From Struthio camelus (lineage: Eukaryota > Chordata > Aves > Struthioniformes > Struthionidae), in NCBI RefSeq assembly GCF_040807025.1, contig NC_090981.1, positions 3,546,501 to 3,610,500 of the forward strand: a stretch of DNA of 64,000 nt, read 5' to 3'. The notes beneath the pieces were generated by a model. The model saw only the letters and a list, made by a program, of their open reading frames with translations. It had not been told where the DNA came from and made no database searches. Each line of letters opens with the position of its first letter. Within the stretch, counting starts at the first letter, position 1. Shown here piece after piece: positions 49,559 to 62,506 of this stretch. The position numbers and the translations under genes are program-made.

Positions 49559-52500
49559 AGTTTCTGATACTTACACAAAGCTGTATTTAACACTTCTGAT
49601 CCATAGGCATGATCTGCAGCTCTGAGTAATTTATAAATTATAAACAATTGCATCAGCTCTCAAAATGTTTTTGAAAAGGTACTGAGGCCAGGATCTTTTC
49701 CAACTAACATATGTAAACCGTGGAAAGTTGAAAAAATAAATGCCTAATATTTAAAATGAGTAAAGTGTCTGCAAACGCTTCAGTGTTTGCAGTCTCCTAG
49801 ACTATGGTAGGGTAGGGGTTGGAACCACAGGTAAAAGTCACAAGGCGAATTTCTGCAGAAATGGTGCCCTTTCTAGAAGAGAACATGTCGGTAAAGAGAG
49901 GTAAATACAAGCTGTTATAGCCTGTTTGTTGATATCACAGTTTCTGCTCCACATGGTAAACTGTCTTGACAATTCTGGAAAGTCAGCTTTTCCTTCAGGC
50001 CACCAAGGATGCAAAAGACAAGAGATCTTGGCTTTGCCTGTTACTCTTGGGGGTTTAATACATAAATTTTACTTACCGCAGCTTACAAGTGGGTCCTCAG
50101 GTTCATCACATGTCATGCATAGCTTAAAGCCATACATCCCAGCTCCGTTAGGACTGAATTAGGTTAAAACTGCTTTCTCTAGCAAATCTAAAAAGCATCA
50201 GGCCTTTTCACATGGCAGAGACTGTTCTAGGAACATACATAAATGTTAAAAGAGACATAAGAAACATAATTTTAACCTCATGTGGTCAAAAATGATTTGA
50301 TGTTGTAAAAAGTGTGATTTGACATAGAAAGATTTTATGAGTTTAATGTGACAGAAGTAGTTGATTGTTTCCACTGTTATTGAAAAGAAACTAATGAAGA
50401 AAAGTTTTAATGTTACAGGTCAGACAAAATAGCTACCTTTCATTTAAGACTGCTTTTAGATGTGATGTATGCTCTCTTATGTAGCCAGAGAGCTGAAACA
50501 AATCGGTTTCTACCTGGAAATACCTGCTTTCATATCAAATCTCTAACAGACACACCTAGCTAAAACGTAGAAACTGGCATATAGCTCACATCCATAAAGA
50601 ATAATAAATAGCAAAACCCCTGTCACAGGAGAGCACAGCACTTAAATTATCCATTAGCAAAACATAAATTAACTTAGATGTGACAAACATCCTCCTTGCT
50701 ACCTTTATCTTTGCCTTTCTAAAAGCAGATGAGTCTTGCAAACAAGGCCTAGTTGGGCACTGAGCCTAAAGATACTATCTTTTGACTTCTACAGCTTTTT
50801 GAAAAAGGTTACCATAAAATAATCAATCAATCAGGTTGAAATCCATTTCATTTCTAAAAAGTTCAAAATATTATGCAAATTCCAGCTGCCCACACAAGGT
50901 AACTATACACAGTTTAATGCGGCTCTGTGTCCAAATGACATACTGCAGTTATACTCTGTAGACATGGCAAACACTGCTGCTTTCTCAGTTTAAAAGAAAG
51001 GGAAGCACCAACAGGACACGCTTTTGTGAAGAAAAGACTGAGTAGAGAGCTGAGACCTAGGATTGCAGTTGAGTTTTGAGGAGGCTGCTGGATTCATATT
51101 CCTTCAATTCTAAAATAAACATGAGATATCCTCAAGTTTAATCTTGAATGAATACAGATAACAACAGCTGTATTTTACAGTACCACAATTTTATAAGAGG
51201 CATAACCTATCAGTCTTCTTGTGGATGGTGAAGGTGGTGGTGATCCTGTTGACAGAGACATGAGGAGGATTGTATCCCAACCAGACAGTTTAATTTCTCA
51301 GGTTCAAAGAAGATCATATCAATTTTCACATATGCATTTCCCCATCCCTGTATCTCTGACTTGAGGCTGTCAAGCCAATTCAACCTGCCATCTCATGCCA
51401 TGTGATCTCTTCCTAGCGTTCACTCTTCATAGGGAGGGGGACAGCTCTTTATCCTACCCTGAGCAGTTTGAGATGACATGCAGAAAATTTATAACAGATG
51501 TACTGAAAGATCAAGGCTTTATTATATTTTATAAAACAGTATCGCATTCTTGACATTTCAGTTGTTTTACCTGCCCTGCTGGCTGACAGCTGGGGAATGC
51601 TGGTAATTTAGGGTCACCTTTAAAGCCTTGCCAATTTTCTTAGCTAACTAAACAACAAAACCTCAGCATTTGTTCTAGCCTGCAAGTTCTACTTATGAAA
51701 AAATACAGGGAGTATGGCAAAGAGAAATGCATTTTTGAGTGTTTCTTCTGACCTCCCCAGCAGAAATTGATAGATTTAATAAATGCAGTGTTTCTTTTCC
51801 ACAAAGCCTTAAACTGACTTTTCCTCAATACATACTTGCACCTGTGTTATATCCAGCAAAAATTCCAAGCTGCTACCCTGTTCCTCCCTTTCTTTAAGGT
51901 TAGTGAAAATAGTCCAGCTGAGATTTACTTTAAAGGTGTATCCTTTTTTATAAATAGTTGCAGAAATCTTAGACAAACAAAAGAACAGCAGGCAGGAAGA
52001 ATTCTTTAGCTAGCCAATGTTCCACATTTTATTTTCCAACAGAGAATCTTAACAAACACCCATTGTGCTGGAAAGCCACATGATGATAATATAAATTCAC
52101 TGATGCAAGCTGAAGAGCTACAAACCTTTCTAAATCAACATAAACACGTCCCCAAATCCATGTGTAAACAAGCCAACATGCATGCCCTCTGTTTTTTTAG
52201 GAGCCTTGCCCAAGGCTGGTTGCCCTCAGAACAACAGGTGAGTGCAGAAGATCACAGAAGACCTGAGGTTCACTGCTGCAAGGCACTGAGCACCTTCCAC
52301 AGCTACATGGCCTGGCTTCTTCCTTAGCTAACATCAGCTAAATCATTCCTCCAAAGATACATTTCCACTGGCATGCAGAAAGGGGACACCATCCATATAC
52401 CTTGCATGACCTACAGATTTTATGATAGATACTTCAGAAACCACTAGTCCTGTTCCCAGAACATTATTCTGGTCTGGGAGTTTCTATTATCAGAAGGGCT

Positions 52501-55500
52501 TGTCTTGAGAAACGAAACAATGCACGCTGCTGAAGAGCACTCCTGGTTTGCAATTCAGCAGTCTAATCTCAGATCTACAGCAAACCTGAGTGTGTGTAGT
52601 ACTGAGAAAAACATCACACACACACACCTCTGCTTCCACTTCTCCATCAGTTAAGTGAGGGGAATAAAAATTTTACACTTAGGAAGGGTAGAATAAGAAT
52701 TAGGTATCTGTATACAGACTGTTAAATATGGGATGTGATTTATATGTGCTAGTGATTGTTATGTTGATTGTATTTATAAACATGCAGTACAGAGTACCCA
52801 ATTTGCATAAACAAAACCAGTCAATGCACTTCAATTGCATTTCATGTACTTAAGTATTTTTACTAAAGGCCACTTATTACAAATCTTGTTCCCCATAGAA
52901 ATGCAAGAGCTGAACCAATTATCTATATAACATGCATAGCCATCATTTGCACTCAAAAATTCTGTAGCGCAATACCATATATAAACTCTCCTTTTCCATC
53001 ATCGAGGGATGTCTGGACAATAGTTGATTTTGATATTATTAACTCTACCAAAGTTCAGTATTTCCATATGTTGAATAACAGCCAACACTGTCCCCCACAG
53101 ATCCTTCTCAGGGACCCACGCACATCCCTCAGCCTGCCTGACCTGGGGTCTTGGCTGCGAAGACACACGGCAGTGTGTGGGAAGCTGAGGAGTATCAACA
53201 CACAAAGCCATGGCCACGGTTTTCTCCCTCTCGGCAATCCCTTGGAGCTGAGCAGTCTGACAAAGCCCACCTCCCTCGGCGCCTGGGCACAGGTTGGCCA
53301 CTAAACCTCTGCAAAACCTGGTGCCTCATGCCCCACATCTGTGAGGCCACAGACTCCCTCCATGGCCAAACAGCCCAATTAAAGGTTGAATTCAAATTCA
53401 GGGCAGATGCTAAATTTAAAATATTTATCAACTGATGAATTCAGAAGTTCATGACTAATCTACTCACTAAAACAGTTGGAGGGTGTTTAAGCAGCCTCAG
53501 TCCTGCTTTATTGCTAATACTATATCTATGTGTGTATATATAAAAAATATATATATAATATACAGGTATGTATATTTTATATGTTTATACATTTATATTA
53601 TATATATATATATATTTTTACAAACATACATATAACCCTTTTCCCAGGGTTAAGCCAGTGGCCAAGGGAGACCTCTCAGACCCTCTTGCTGCTTCTTCCT
53701 TGCTTCCTTTTCCGTGTGCTGCTGCAAGTTCCTAGCACCTACTCATGCAGAGATTCAAATAGGCTTCCAAAATGAATATGTTGGTGCTTAAAGTCAGAAG
53801 CCAAGCCCAAAGGGAAACCAGGTGCTGACTTGGGCTCAGCTCCCACAGTAAAGTGTGTGTTGGGGGGTGGGGAGGTGCTTTTCCCTGTGTGGGTGATAAT
53901 GCAATGTACAGCAGGTTGTGCTTCCAGTGACTTGTACATCCTAGTGAGGCCTTGGGGGTTTGAAAAGGACTTTTTTTTTTTAAAATCCTCTGATATAGCT
54001 GCTGCTGGAAAGGCTTTGTTAAAATCCCTCCACTGGGGATTGTACAGTGGGAAACTATGTTACCCTAGAGGAAAACAGTCCAGGCCTTTATTTAGCCAAT
54101 TTTCCCCTATGAAAGACAAATTTGCTTAGTGTTTTTTTAATCTATTAATTCCATGAAGAGGTTTTTCTTGCTTTCTTCCAGTCTATTAGCCAGGATGATG
54201 AGGGAGTGATTTAAATGGAGAATAAATAAATTCTGTATACGTAACCCTGTGATTTAAGGACTGAAATGTTATAAATTTTTTCCATTCCCTAAGTGGCCCA
54301 ATTAAAAGATTGAGTTTTAAGTAAGGTCACAGTGCCCTCTGTTGCAATCAAAAGCCCTGAGCAAAAAAAAAACCACTCCCCCCCCAAAAAATACAGGCAT
54401 AACAATATCATAATTCCTATTCAATGTACAAAGAATAAAAATAGTTGGGAGAATAAAAATGCCCTTAAGATCCTTAGGATTTCCCTTTACTGTAATGGAA
54501 CCATTTTGATTCTAACCTTGCTGCTCAGCTCTGTAAACTGTTCGGTGTGTCCCACAATAAAAGCCTCAGAGAGCTTTGCTGACACTACCAACGCAGACAT
54601 AAATGCCAGTCAAATGTCTTTCTCTTATACAGACAGAGGAAAGTAACTGAAAATTAGTGGCAGTCTATCTAAATAGTTAATGTAAATTATGACAAACTTG
54701 ATTTTTATCAGTGTTCTCTAGATACCTATGCAGAGTTAGGGTTTAATTTTGCCCTTCCTTTGGATGAGGAAGAGTTAATAATAACTGCCTTTTTGCTGAC
54801 TGCCTTTTTCCTTAATGGGTGTGGGAAACCACAATGACTAAGACCAGGAGAGAGAAGAACATCTAAATGGATGTTTAAGGCTGAACTCATGTTGACTAAT
54901 GAGTGTTAGACATTTGACATCTCAAAAAAAACTGATGGGGGAGGAAGACCTCTGGAGCAGGCAAGGAAGAAAGGACTCATGTGACATATGTGAAAACTGC
55001 CCCTTTGGATATGCCATGCTGGGAAACATGTGGGACGTGAGCCCCCAGCACAATATCTAAAGATGTTACATAAACATTGGTTTAGGAATAAACAGCTCTG
55101 CAGGCAGAGGCCAAGGGCCTGCCACTATGCGTTTGAAGCAGGTTGTTATTGCAATCATCAGCTGGCACCAAATATCCCAGTGCAGTTACTATCCTCTGTC
55201 TCTACCTGTGCTTTTCGATCTGGCACTGACAGAACTAAGCTCTTTATTGTCATGCAAATATGCTCTTTAGAGCCCACAGACTAATAGCTGTTACTTTGAT
55301 TAAAGCACAGCTTTACAAAAAGTGACCTAACTAGCGAAGTGAGAAGTGAAGTGTGCTTGGTGAAGAGGTAGGAGTCCAATTTCTCCCAGTCTCCAATGCA
55401 TTGTTGCTATAGTTTATTCAAGAAACAGCAGCTTCTGAGGTTTTTGCCTTTGTGTTTTTAATTACTAAGTAAAATGGCAAGAGAGTTTGTGCCTCCAGAG

Positions 55501-55656
55501 CTATCTGAGAATGTCATCGCTGGCCAATTAAAATACAGTCCTCGGTCACGCTCAAAACCAGTGTGGCTGAGCCTCAGATTTTTATTCAATAGCAAACTTG
55601 CAGATTTTTGTTTGAAGATGGATATCTATTGGAGATTTTCAGTAGGGAACATGGAA
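49559..55656. other. Non-coding stretch between the solo LTR and the CR1 at 55.7 kb
   Basis: Contains the TA-rich tract at 53.5 kb. Otherwise short chance frames only. No retroviral internal sequence follows the LTR. Confidence 0.55.
53519..53634. repeat. TA-rich simple repeat tract
   Basis: About 115 bp of almost pure A/T with runs of (TA)n, including a (TA)9-type run near 53600-53614 and short TGTGTA pieces. It is able to form cruciform or unwound DNA. Confidence 0.9.
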
Positions 55657-56402
55657 TAACAGAGTCACAGAAGGGTTGAGGTTGGAAGGGACCTCTGGAG
55701 ATCATCTACTCCAACCCCCCTGCTCAAGCAGGGTCACCTAGAGCACATTGCCCAGGATTGCGTCCAGGCAGGTCTTGAATACCTCCAGGGAAGGAGACTC
55801 CACTCTCTGGGCAACCTGTGCCAGTGCTCTGTCACCCTCACAGGAAAGAAGTTTCTCCTCATGTTCAGATGGACCTTCCTGCGTTTCAGTTTGTGCCCGT
55901 TGCCTCTTGTCCTGTTGCTGGGCACCACGGAGAAGAGTCTGGCCTCATCCTCTGGACACCCTCCCTTCAGATACTTGTACACATTGATGAGATCCCCCCT
56001 CAGTCTTCTCTTCTCCAGGCTGAACAGGCCCAGCTCCCTCAGCCTTTCCTCATAGGAGAGATGCTCCAGTCCCCTCATCATCTCAGTAGCCCTCCGCTGG
56101 ACTCTCCCCAGTAGTGCCATGTCTCTCTTGTACTGGGGAGCCCAGCACTGGACACAGGACTCCAGGGGAGGCCTCCCCAGGGCTGAGTAGAGGGGCAGGA
56201 TCACCTCCCTCCACCTGCTGGCAACACTCTGCCTCATGCAGCCCAGGATACCCTTGGCCTTCCTGGCCCCAAGGGCACACTGCTGCCTCATGGTCAACTT
56301 GTTGTCCACCAGCACTCCCAGGTCCTTCTCTGCAGAGCTGCTCTCCAGCAGGTCAGCCCCCAGCCTGTCCTGGGGCATGGGGTTATTCCTCCCCAGGTGC
56401 AT
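55657..56402 (-). mobile_element. CR1 LINE, 5'-truncated (about 0.75 kb)
   Basis: The CR1 3' end is at about 55657 (AGTCACAG then GGTTGAGGTTGGAAGGG). The element reads back to [15 protein letters not shown] of the reverse transcriptase, where it stops abruptly at 56402. About 220 codons remain open, with a frame change in the last 25 residues caused by small deletions near the 3' end (CCACTCTCTGGG lacks bases present in the other copies). It lies just downstream of the CEMIP2 3' end. 5' truncation is typical of LINE integration. Confidence 0.95.
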
Positions 56403-57606
56403 GTCAGTTGTATTAGAACCATAGTTACATTTTAGCTCTATTGCACCCCTATTATGAATGCACCTTTACAGTCTCTGAAATTTAATTTCAAAGATTAGGT
56501 CCCAAGAAAGGGCAGTTGTGTCTCAGTTCTTCTAAATGTGTTTGACCCAGAAAGGGTCAAATAGGTGTGACAAAAATCAGAAGAAACCAAACAGGTCTAA
56601 TATAAAACTAATAGCAAATATCAACTTGAATATACTAAGAGAGTCAAAGTTAAAGGCAAAAGATGTAACATGTCTAACAATGAACTGAGAGCACTTTCTA
56701 CTTCCTTCACCTAAAGTTAGATCTGGGATAGCCTTAAAAATCACTGCAAGAGAAGAAGTTTAGCTTCATAAGAAATTGAAAGTAATAAGCGATTTCTCAG
56801 GTTTGCCCTGCTGGCTAAAAGCTTTAAAAAGCCTTAATACCCAGACTAATTACTGAAGTAACTCTTACAGACTCCTGCATATTTTGGGGTGTGTGGTAAA
56901 CAGTGATCCTGAAGAGCTGCAGTTTTTCCCTGCTCCGTATGCCACACTGGTGCAGATAGTCCTGGCAATCTTTGTTGAGCAGTCCATAACCCCCTGCCCT
57001 GGGCTGGATCTTGGAAACCCTCCTCTCCATCTTTCATACAGCAAAGCAAAAATGTCACTGCGGTTAAAACCCCTTGAGCCCAAGCTGCATGCAGAAGAGG
57101 AATTGCTCTTTAATATCTTGGAAAGTAGGTAAAGAATGTAACTGAGCTGACTGCTAAATGACCTCTCAGAAAAACACGTAGACGGCAGAGGGAAAATGCA
57201 AATTAAGTTAAGATGACTGTTTAGAATAAGCTGTTTAGAAAGAGATTTTAATGTTAATCTTTCAAGTAATCCAAGATGCACTCCAATACCTGCTATCAAA
57301 ACTTTTAAGACTTTTTTGAACACCCTCTTAAACACAAAGGAGTATTAAACAGAAGGAATTTGTTTACAGTAAATATAAACATCTGAAAAAATCTCTGAAA
57401 CCTGTTTATACAAATAACTAATAAATAATTTAATATTTTGCACAACTAGAAGGTGCACAGACTGGCATTCAAGTGGTCAATGTTGGTAAACGTCTGTCAA
57501 ACAATAATGTGATTTACTTGGATAACAATATAGTTTAAAATGCCATAAATTAAGAATAAGTTACTTCACATTTTTTTCCTCCCAGCATTTATGTACATCT
57601 TGGTCT
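56403..57606 (-). other. Probable CEMIP2 3' untranslated / downstream region
   Basis: This sequence follows the CEMIP2 stop codon on the minus strand. It contains several ATTAAA hexamers (for example near 57429, 57245 and 57109) but no AATAAA that I found before the CR1 copy at 56402. A reading frame of about 150 codons on the minus strand (56865-57335) has no recognisable domain and is probably chance. The exact transcript end cannot be read from sequence. AATAAA hexamers on the minus strand also occur beyond the CR1, near 55580 and 55412. Confidence 0.4.
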
Positions 57607-57803
57607 TTAATGAGATCTTGTAGCTTTCTTTAGAAGCTCCAGGTCTTTCCGTCGGCTTTTGATAGCTCTGGCACAGCCATACTCTTCCAGTTGTAAAGGG
57701 ATATACTTTTCTATCTGAACTAGCCCTTGCCCAGCAGGACCAGTAAACAGTTTAATCCAGGATGGCTTAAAGTTTCCTTTGAAGCCTAGAAAGGCCATGC
57801 TTC
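57607..57803 (-). CDS. CEMIP2: CEMIP2 terminal coding exon with stop
   Basis: The acceptor is TTTGTCACAG and the exon begins with the last two bases of a split Gly codon. It encodes SMAFLGFKGNFKPSWIKL, then GPAGQGLVQIEKYIPLQL, then the basic tail KSRRKDLELLKKATRSH and TAA. It completes the C-terminal GG-type lectin domain. It is the most conserved segment in the window and the main basis for naming the gene. Confidence 0.88.
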
Positions 57804-60800
57804 CTGTGACAAAAAAAAGCTCAGTATTACAGGAGCAGCTAAGTCCATTCAAGTACAACACACTAATGGCTCAGGAAGAGAATAACACACTGCTGTGATA
57901 TTCTCCCCCCAGGACTCCTTGGTGCATTAATCCAATCTCAGCTTCCCGTGCAACTCACAAGGAAATACTAATTTGCGTTTTTCTGTCATTTGGTATTAAA
58001 TATTTTAAAATTTTTATTTGAAAACACAGCTTGCATGACAGTTATAAACTTGCTGTCTCAATACAGGACTTGTGCCAGGGTCCTGAACGGACTGGAGCGG
58101 CGAGGTAGAGCGTGCTCTAGACCATGTGGTCTATAAAGCAATTGTCCCTCAAAATACCAACAGCTTCTAATTGCTACATTCAGATTTTGTTAGAACAGGA
58201 AGCGCTAGACTGGCACAAGGAAGCTTTTAAAAATAGAACCAAAATCCCTCGGATTTGCTGGGTGAGGCACAAAATCTAGGCTTTGAAAAAAAGTCTGAGA
58301 AGAGAAACGTGCAAAACTTCACCAACCATTGCTCTGAAGGTAAGGCAGTTTGGCTGTCCCCAGGGACATTAAGGCTTCTGATATATTAGGACTGTCTATA
58401 TCACCTCTTGTGCTCAGCAGAACTATAGACCTGCATCAGAAACAATGCAGAGATAGCAATAGTTATAAACACTAAGTTTTCTGAATACTTTGTTGCATGC
58501 TTTTACAGTTAGCTGGCCCAATAGTCCACTTGCTTAATAATACTCATGGTAACACTACACATGGAGATAGACAACATTCTCTGGAAAAGGGTTCTTAGAA
58601 AATTGTCCATTTTAGAAAGTAATTGTTATTAAAAAACAAAATTGACTTTTAAGATTAATTTAAAAATCATTTGGAAGTGTGGTTAAAATACAGTTTGTTT
58701 AATGAATAAATATTTTTGTATCAAAAATCACATGAAAATATTGATACAAAATTAAAATATTAGAAAGTTGATTTTTCTGATGCTAACTTTTTATCTTTGT
58801 TTAAGATAGGTTTAACAATGAGTAGTTTTCTCCCTGGATGAGAGAGAAAAGTCACTCACTAACAGTATAACATTTTGTGATGTAGTTCAGATTTTTAGAT
58901 AGTTTCAGATTTTCTCAAATGAAGCAATTCAAATTTGGAATACTTAGAATTTTCCAGTGTTGTCTGTCTTCCACCTCAAAAGTAAATTTCCTTAACTAAA
59001 CATCATGCAATAACATTTCTTAGCTTAAAAGAATAGCTATTTATGGTTTAACAAGGTCATTTAAGTGCACTGACAAAAACTGTTAAAATGCTCCTGTATT
59101 TCTCTTGTTCCCCCTCAACTTACATACGTTTGGTTCACTTTTAGTGCTTATGTATAAACACAGTTAGTGAAATCCTTGTTAGAGAGCAAAATATTTCCAC
59201 GTAGAACTACAGTTTACAGGACATACTGTAAATAAATGGTCATTACACATACCTTTGTGGAATTCCAGTTTTTAAATATCCATCTACATGCTTAATGTCT
59301 ACTTCAGAAAATAATTTATTTTCTGACACTGTGCCAATGCAGGCATCAACTACAACAATAAGTATACCATTATCCTTGAGGGAAAACATAGTGCCATTGA
59401 CCTGAATAGGAGGAAAAAAAGATGGGAGGGAAAAAACACAATTTTTTTTTAAAGTTACCTATGATTTCAACAGCTATTCTACTGCACTCAAAGTTATCTT
59501 CATCTGTTTTAGACACAATGGTGTACAACTCTTCCCCAAAACACTTGCTTCTCATTAGAATCTCTTCACTTTTCCTCTGGAGAAGAGACTTTCAGTGGGA
59601 CTTCCAAAATTGCATGGGAGTCTTGAGTCACCTGCTTTTATGTGGAGATCATACATTTCAGGTGAGTTACTGCCCACCTTGGTAAGTTCTCCCATTTGGG
59701 GAAGCTAACATTCAGATACTGAACTGTCTGCGCTTCTTGCAAAAGCTCAGTTGATCTGTCTCTGCGGCAATCCCAGTTTTAGCCTCGTTTTTCCCATGAA
59801 ATGCTCTTATTGCTTTTGATAGTGTACAAAAAGGCCCCTAAGTTTGCAGCTTCTGTGTAAAGACTGCTGTGCTAACAGATCACAATCAATTTGTCCATCT
59901 AGATAATTCAGAGTTTTACTATTTCAACCAAGACAATGCATTTAAATCGCAGGATGCAAATCACATACAGACTTTAAGCTTCGTGGCATGAGGATACCTG
60001 CAAATTCTATCTTCAGCATCACGTAAAAGTCTCCCTCAGCTTCCAAACAGAACAAAAAAAAAAAATCAAAGTAAACCAAGTTTTATGCAATATCACATCA
60101 CTACACACATCAGTACAGCATCAGAACAAATACAGAAATCTCTATGGATTCTTCTGTAATTGCAGCTTTGAAGGAGTTTAACTAAAGCTTAATGGTTTGA
60201 ATGACTTGTCCCATTAAAGTCAGTCATCTGTTAGCACAAAAATTATTTCAGCAAAATGGATTATTTAAACAAACATTTTTTTCAAAAGCAGCCATCAACA
60301 AATGTATAACAAGTCAGATTTTAACAGAAATCTGCAGATTTTAAACTCTTCTTTACTGGTACAATTTTCTCTCCAGCAGCAAAAGATTCGAGTACATAAT
60401 GGAGGACTTTGGAGCCTAATTTTCTGAGGTAAAAACATCAGCTTGATTTTTTTTTCTTTTAAACTATGAACCAACAGTTATCTGAGTGAAGTGAGCTCAG
60501 CATTATGTAAAGCTGTACAACTATTGTAATATAAACTGCTGAAGAGAAAGCTTGTTAGAAGAAAACCATAAACAATACTTACAGAAATAAATGCTTGCTG
60601 ACCTCTGCTCAACTCTTTTTTACCAGGAGAATTGATCTGCACAAGGAGGTAGTTTTTGTGAGGATCACTGGTGAATACCATCTGGATATCAAACAAAACA
60701 CTAAGTATACATGTGTAGATGTCATCAACACTTTATTGCACCAGGCTTAACGTACTCAAATAATCTATACTCCAAAGCCAATGTATCCATTTAATCATCA

Positions 60801-62506
60801 ACAAGGCTGTTATTTCCATTACTAGCAATGACAATAAATATAATGATATATTTTACCTGAGTTGTGCCACACTTTGTGCATGGTACAGAAGTTTTTACTG
60901 GCATTTGCTTTATGACAGCTGGCCCTTGGTAGTACTTTGGATAAGCTTTGGCCATGCAGTTACTGATCCCTTTTGCTGAATCTTTGGTCACAATCTTGAT
61001 CCTTTCACATCCCCGAGATGAGCAATAACTGTGACCGTCCCTATTATATTTGGCTTGAAGAAATAAAAACAGTAATCTATGCAAACAATGGAAAAAGAAA
61101 AAAAAATAGATGATTTACTAGAAAGATACATATTTACATAAAACTTAACAGCCACACTTCATGATTTTAAGAAGCAGGGAAACAACAGTATTTACATTAG
61201 CATTTACTTCTTTACAATTAAGCTATTTCAAAATATTTACAGAAATATTTATGTATTTATTTAGAATTAGGAAGTCTCTACTGACATATCTGAAATCCTC
61301 AACAATTACAGGGGACATCATTATGAATGAATCTGCTCTGAAAAGAAGAACCACTCCTCAAAACAGAGGCTTGCAGGAAACAAAAAACAAACAACAGAGC
61401 ACAAATGTTTTCTTTGATCATAGATCTTGACAGATACCCAGCAGTAACTGTTTGGATATTTGCCTTCACTCACCAACACTGGACAACGTAGTTGCATTCT
61501 TGCATGTTAAGCAAATGCCTGGAAATGCATTTTAGGGGGTAGTGGTCATTATTGTTCCCATGGCATAGAGACTGATAATAATTCATTTATCATTTAGTTG
61601 TCATCATGGAAGCTTTTAGACAAAGGAAACTAAAGTTTCTTTTAAAAAGCTACATTCATCAGCACATTTACCACAGATGGACAGAGTAACATATAAGGGA
61701 ACAAAGCCCTGTATTAATCATTTGCTTATAAACTAAAAAACAAAATTTGCAAAGATGCAAGTGATGTATGTAGAAATTTTCTAGTAAGTTTACCATATGT
61801 TAAATTTTCCCAAGAAGTGTCACAGTGCCAGAAGTATTTTTGAAGGGGAGACTAGGACTTTTAAGTACTTCAGACGAGTCTGCAAACAGAGTAGTACTTT
61901 CAAAAATGGGTACATACCATCTTTACAACATTCCTGGAACAAAAACCTTTTTGGAAATTTCTAGAAATTTCAGTTTAATAGGAGGGCACTTTTTTTTTTT
62001 TTTTAAAAAAGACTTTAAGTAACTAAGTTACTTTCTGAAAGACACTGCTCTGCAGCACTCCAGATACCATGTTTTCTCCAGGCTTGGGACAGGAAATAGC
62101 TGTGACAACTGTGGTATTCTTGGAAAAATATTTTAAATGACAACCACTGTATTTTGGAAATTAGAAGTCATGCAAAGTATTCTTTCACATATGCTTTGGG
62201 CTCCTTTGAAATCACTTTCCTCTTATGTGGATATCTCACAGTTGATTTTAACAGTATCAAACTGGCCATTTTAGGGTTAAACAGCATGCCTTCCTGTAGG
62301 GCCAAGCTACAAGGAGTTACCCAGTACTGTTGTCAAAATAAAACTTCTTGTCTGATCGATTCTTTTCAAGTTCCAGCATTGAAGATACAGGTGTATAACG
62401 CTCTATCTTGCTCGACAGAGCAGATGACTGCCTTTGAAAGGTTTCCAATACTATAACAAAATTTGTATTTGGTTGATAACAGAGACCAACACGAATCCAG
62501 TCATTC
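57607..62506 (-). CDS. CEMIP2: CEMIP2 (TMEM2), C-terminal six coding exons, partial gene
   Basis: This is the 3' part of the gene for a type II membrane protein that acts on or controls hyaluronan at the cell surface. The exons are 62321-62506, 60857-61076, 60583-60681, 59253-59401, 58327-58430 and 57607-57803. They total 955 nt and give 318 residues plus a TAA stop. Every junction is GT-AG and every phase matches, with no internal stop. The peptide agrees with what I recall of the mammalian CEMIP2 tail, including YCSSRGCERIK, FTSDPHKNYL, YLKTGIP, GNFKPSWIKLFT, GQGL and RRKDLELLKKA. From family knowledge this covers the segment before and through the second GG-type lectin (ILEI/FAM3-like) domain. 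The N-terminal membrane anchor, G8 domain and beta-helix lie outside the window to the right. The paralogue CEMIP shares this architecture and is the main alternative, but the terminal peptide fits CEMIP2 better. Intron sizes are 1244, 175, 1181, 822 and 523 bp. Confidence 0.86.
58327..58430 (-). CDS. CEMIP2: CEMIP2 exon, second from the end
   Basis: The exon is 1 nt, 34 codons and 1 nt (104 bp). The acceptor is TGATGCAG and the donor GTTGGT is weak but the only one that keeps frame. It encodes SIVLLSTRGD followed by a more variable half ending LPYLQSN. SIVLLSTRG is strongly family-like (GG-lectin beta strand). The second half differs clearly from the mammalian sequence as I remember it. A GTGAAG four bases downstream would shift the frame of the last exon, so it was not chosen. 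Confidence 0.82.
59253..59401 (-). CDS. CEMIP2: CEMIP2 exon, third from the end
   Basis: The acceptor is CCTATTCAG, then 49 codons plus AG before the donor GTATGT. It encodes VNGTMFSLKDNGILIVVVDA near its start and ends GYLKTGIPQ. The NG.I.IVVVD beta-strand pattern is the core of the GG-type lectin (ILEI-like) fold. The final AG joins G of the next exon to give Arg. Confidence 0.85.
60583..60681 (-). CDS. CEMIP2: CEMIP2 exon, fourth from the end
   Basis: This is exactly 33 codons, phase 0 at both ends, with acceptor ATATCCAG and a consensus donor GTAAGT. It encodes MVFTSDPHKNYL through GQQAFIS. The initial ATG is an internal Met codon, not a start. The exon leads into the C-terminal GG-type lectin domain. 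A very short intron (175 bp) separates it from the upstream exon. Confidence 0.85.
60857..61076 (-). CDS. CEMIP2: CEMIP2 exon, fifth from the end
   Basis: The acceptor is ...TTTGCATAG after a long pyrimidine tract, and the donor is CAG|GTAAAA. The exon has 1 nt plus 73 codons and starts LLFLFLQAKYNRDG. It includes a cysteine-rich stretch (YCSSRGCERIK), the tyrosine-rich AYPKYYQGPAV, and a CxxC pair near the end (CTKCGTTQ). An AG 23 nt further into the exon (before CCAAATAT) could be mistaken for the acceptor. The upstream one restores the conserved LLFL.LQA peptide and keeps the frame with the previous exon. Confidence 0.85.
61989..62010. repeat. Poly(T)/poly(A) tract in a CEMIP2 intron
   Basis: A run of about 15 T followed by about 6 A on the plus strand, inside the intron between the two most upstream visible CEMIP2 exons. 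Confidence 0.8.
62321..62506 (-). CDS. CEMIP2: CEMIP2 exon, sixth from the end
   Basis: A strong acceptor (a run of T then TTTCAG) precedes it. The exon starts on the third base of a codon and ends GG before the donor GTAACT. It encodes 61 full codons beginning NDWIRVGLCYQPNT and ending FYFDNST. The split Gly codon is completed by the first base of the next exon. In the family this segment precedes the C-terminal lectin domain. It is the most upstream exon visible, and the gene continues beyond the right edge. Confidence 0.82.

Noticed and set aside
56865..57335. 156-codon minus-strand open frame downstream of CEMIP2
   Set aside because: It lies in the probable 3' untranslated region. The peptide has no recognisable domain and overlaps a plus-strand frame of similar quality.
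61054..61060. Internal AG (TTCAAG) as the acceptor of the CEMIP2 exon at 60857-61076
   Set aside because: It would drop the conserved LLFL.LQ peptide and require an additional micro-exon. The upstream CATAG after a long pyrimidine tract restores frame with the previous exon.
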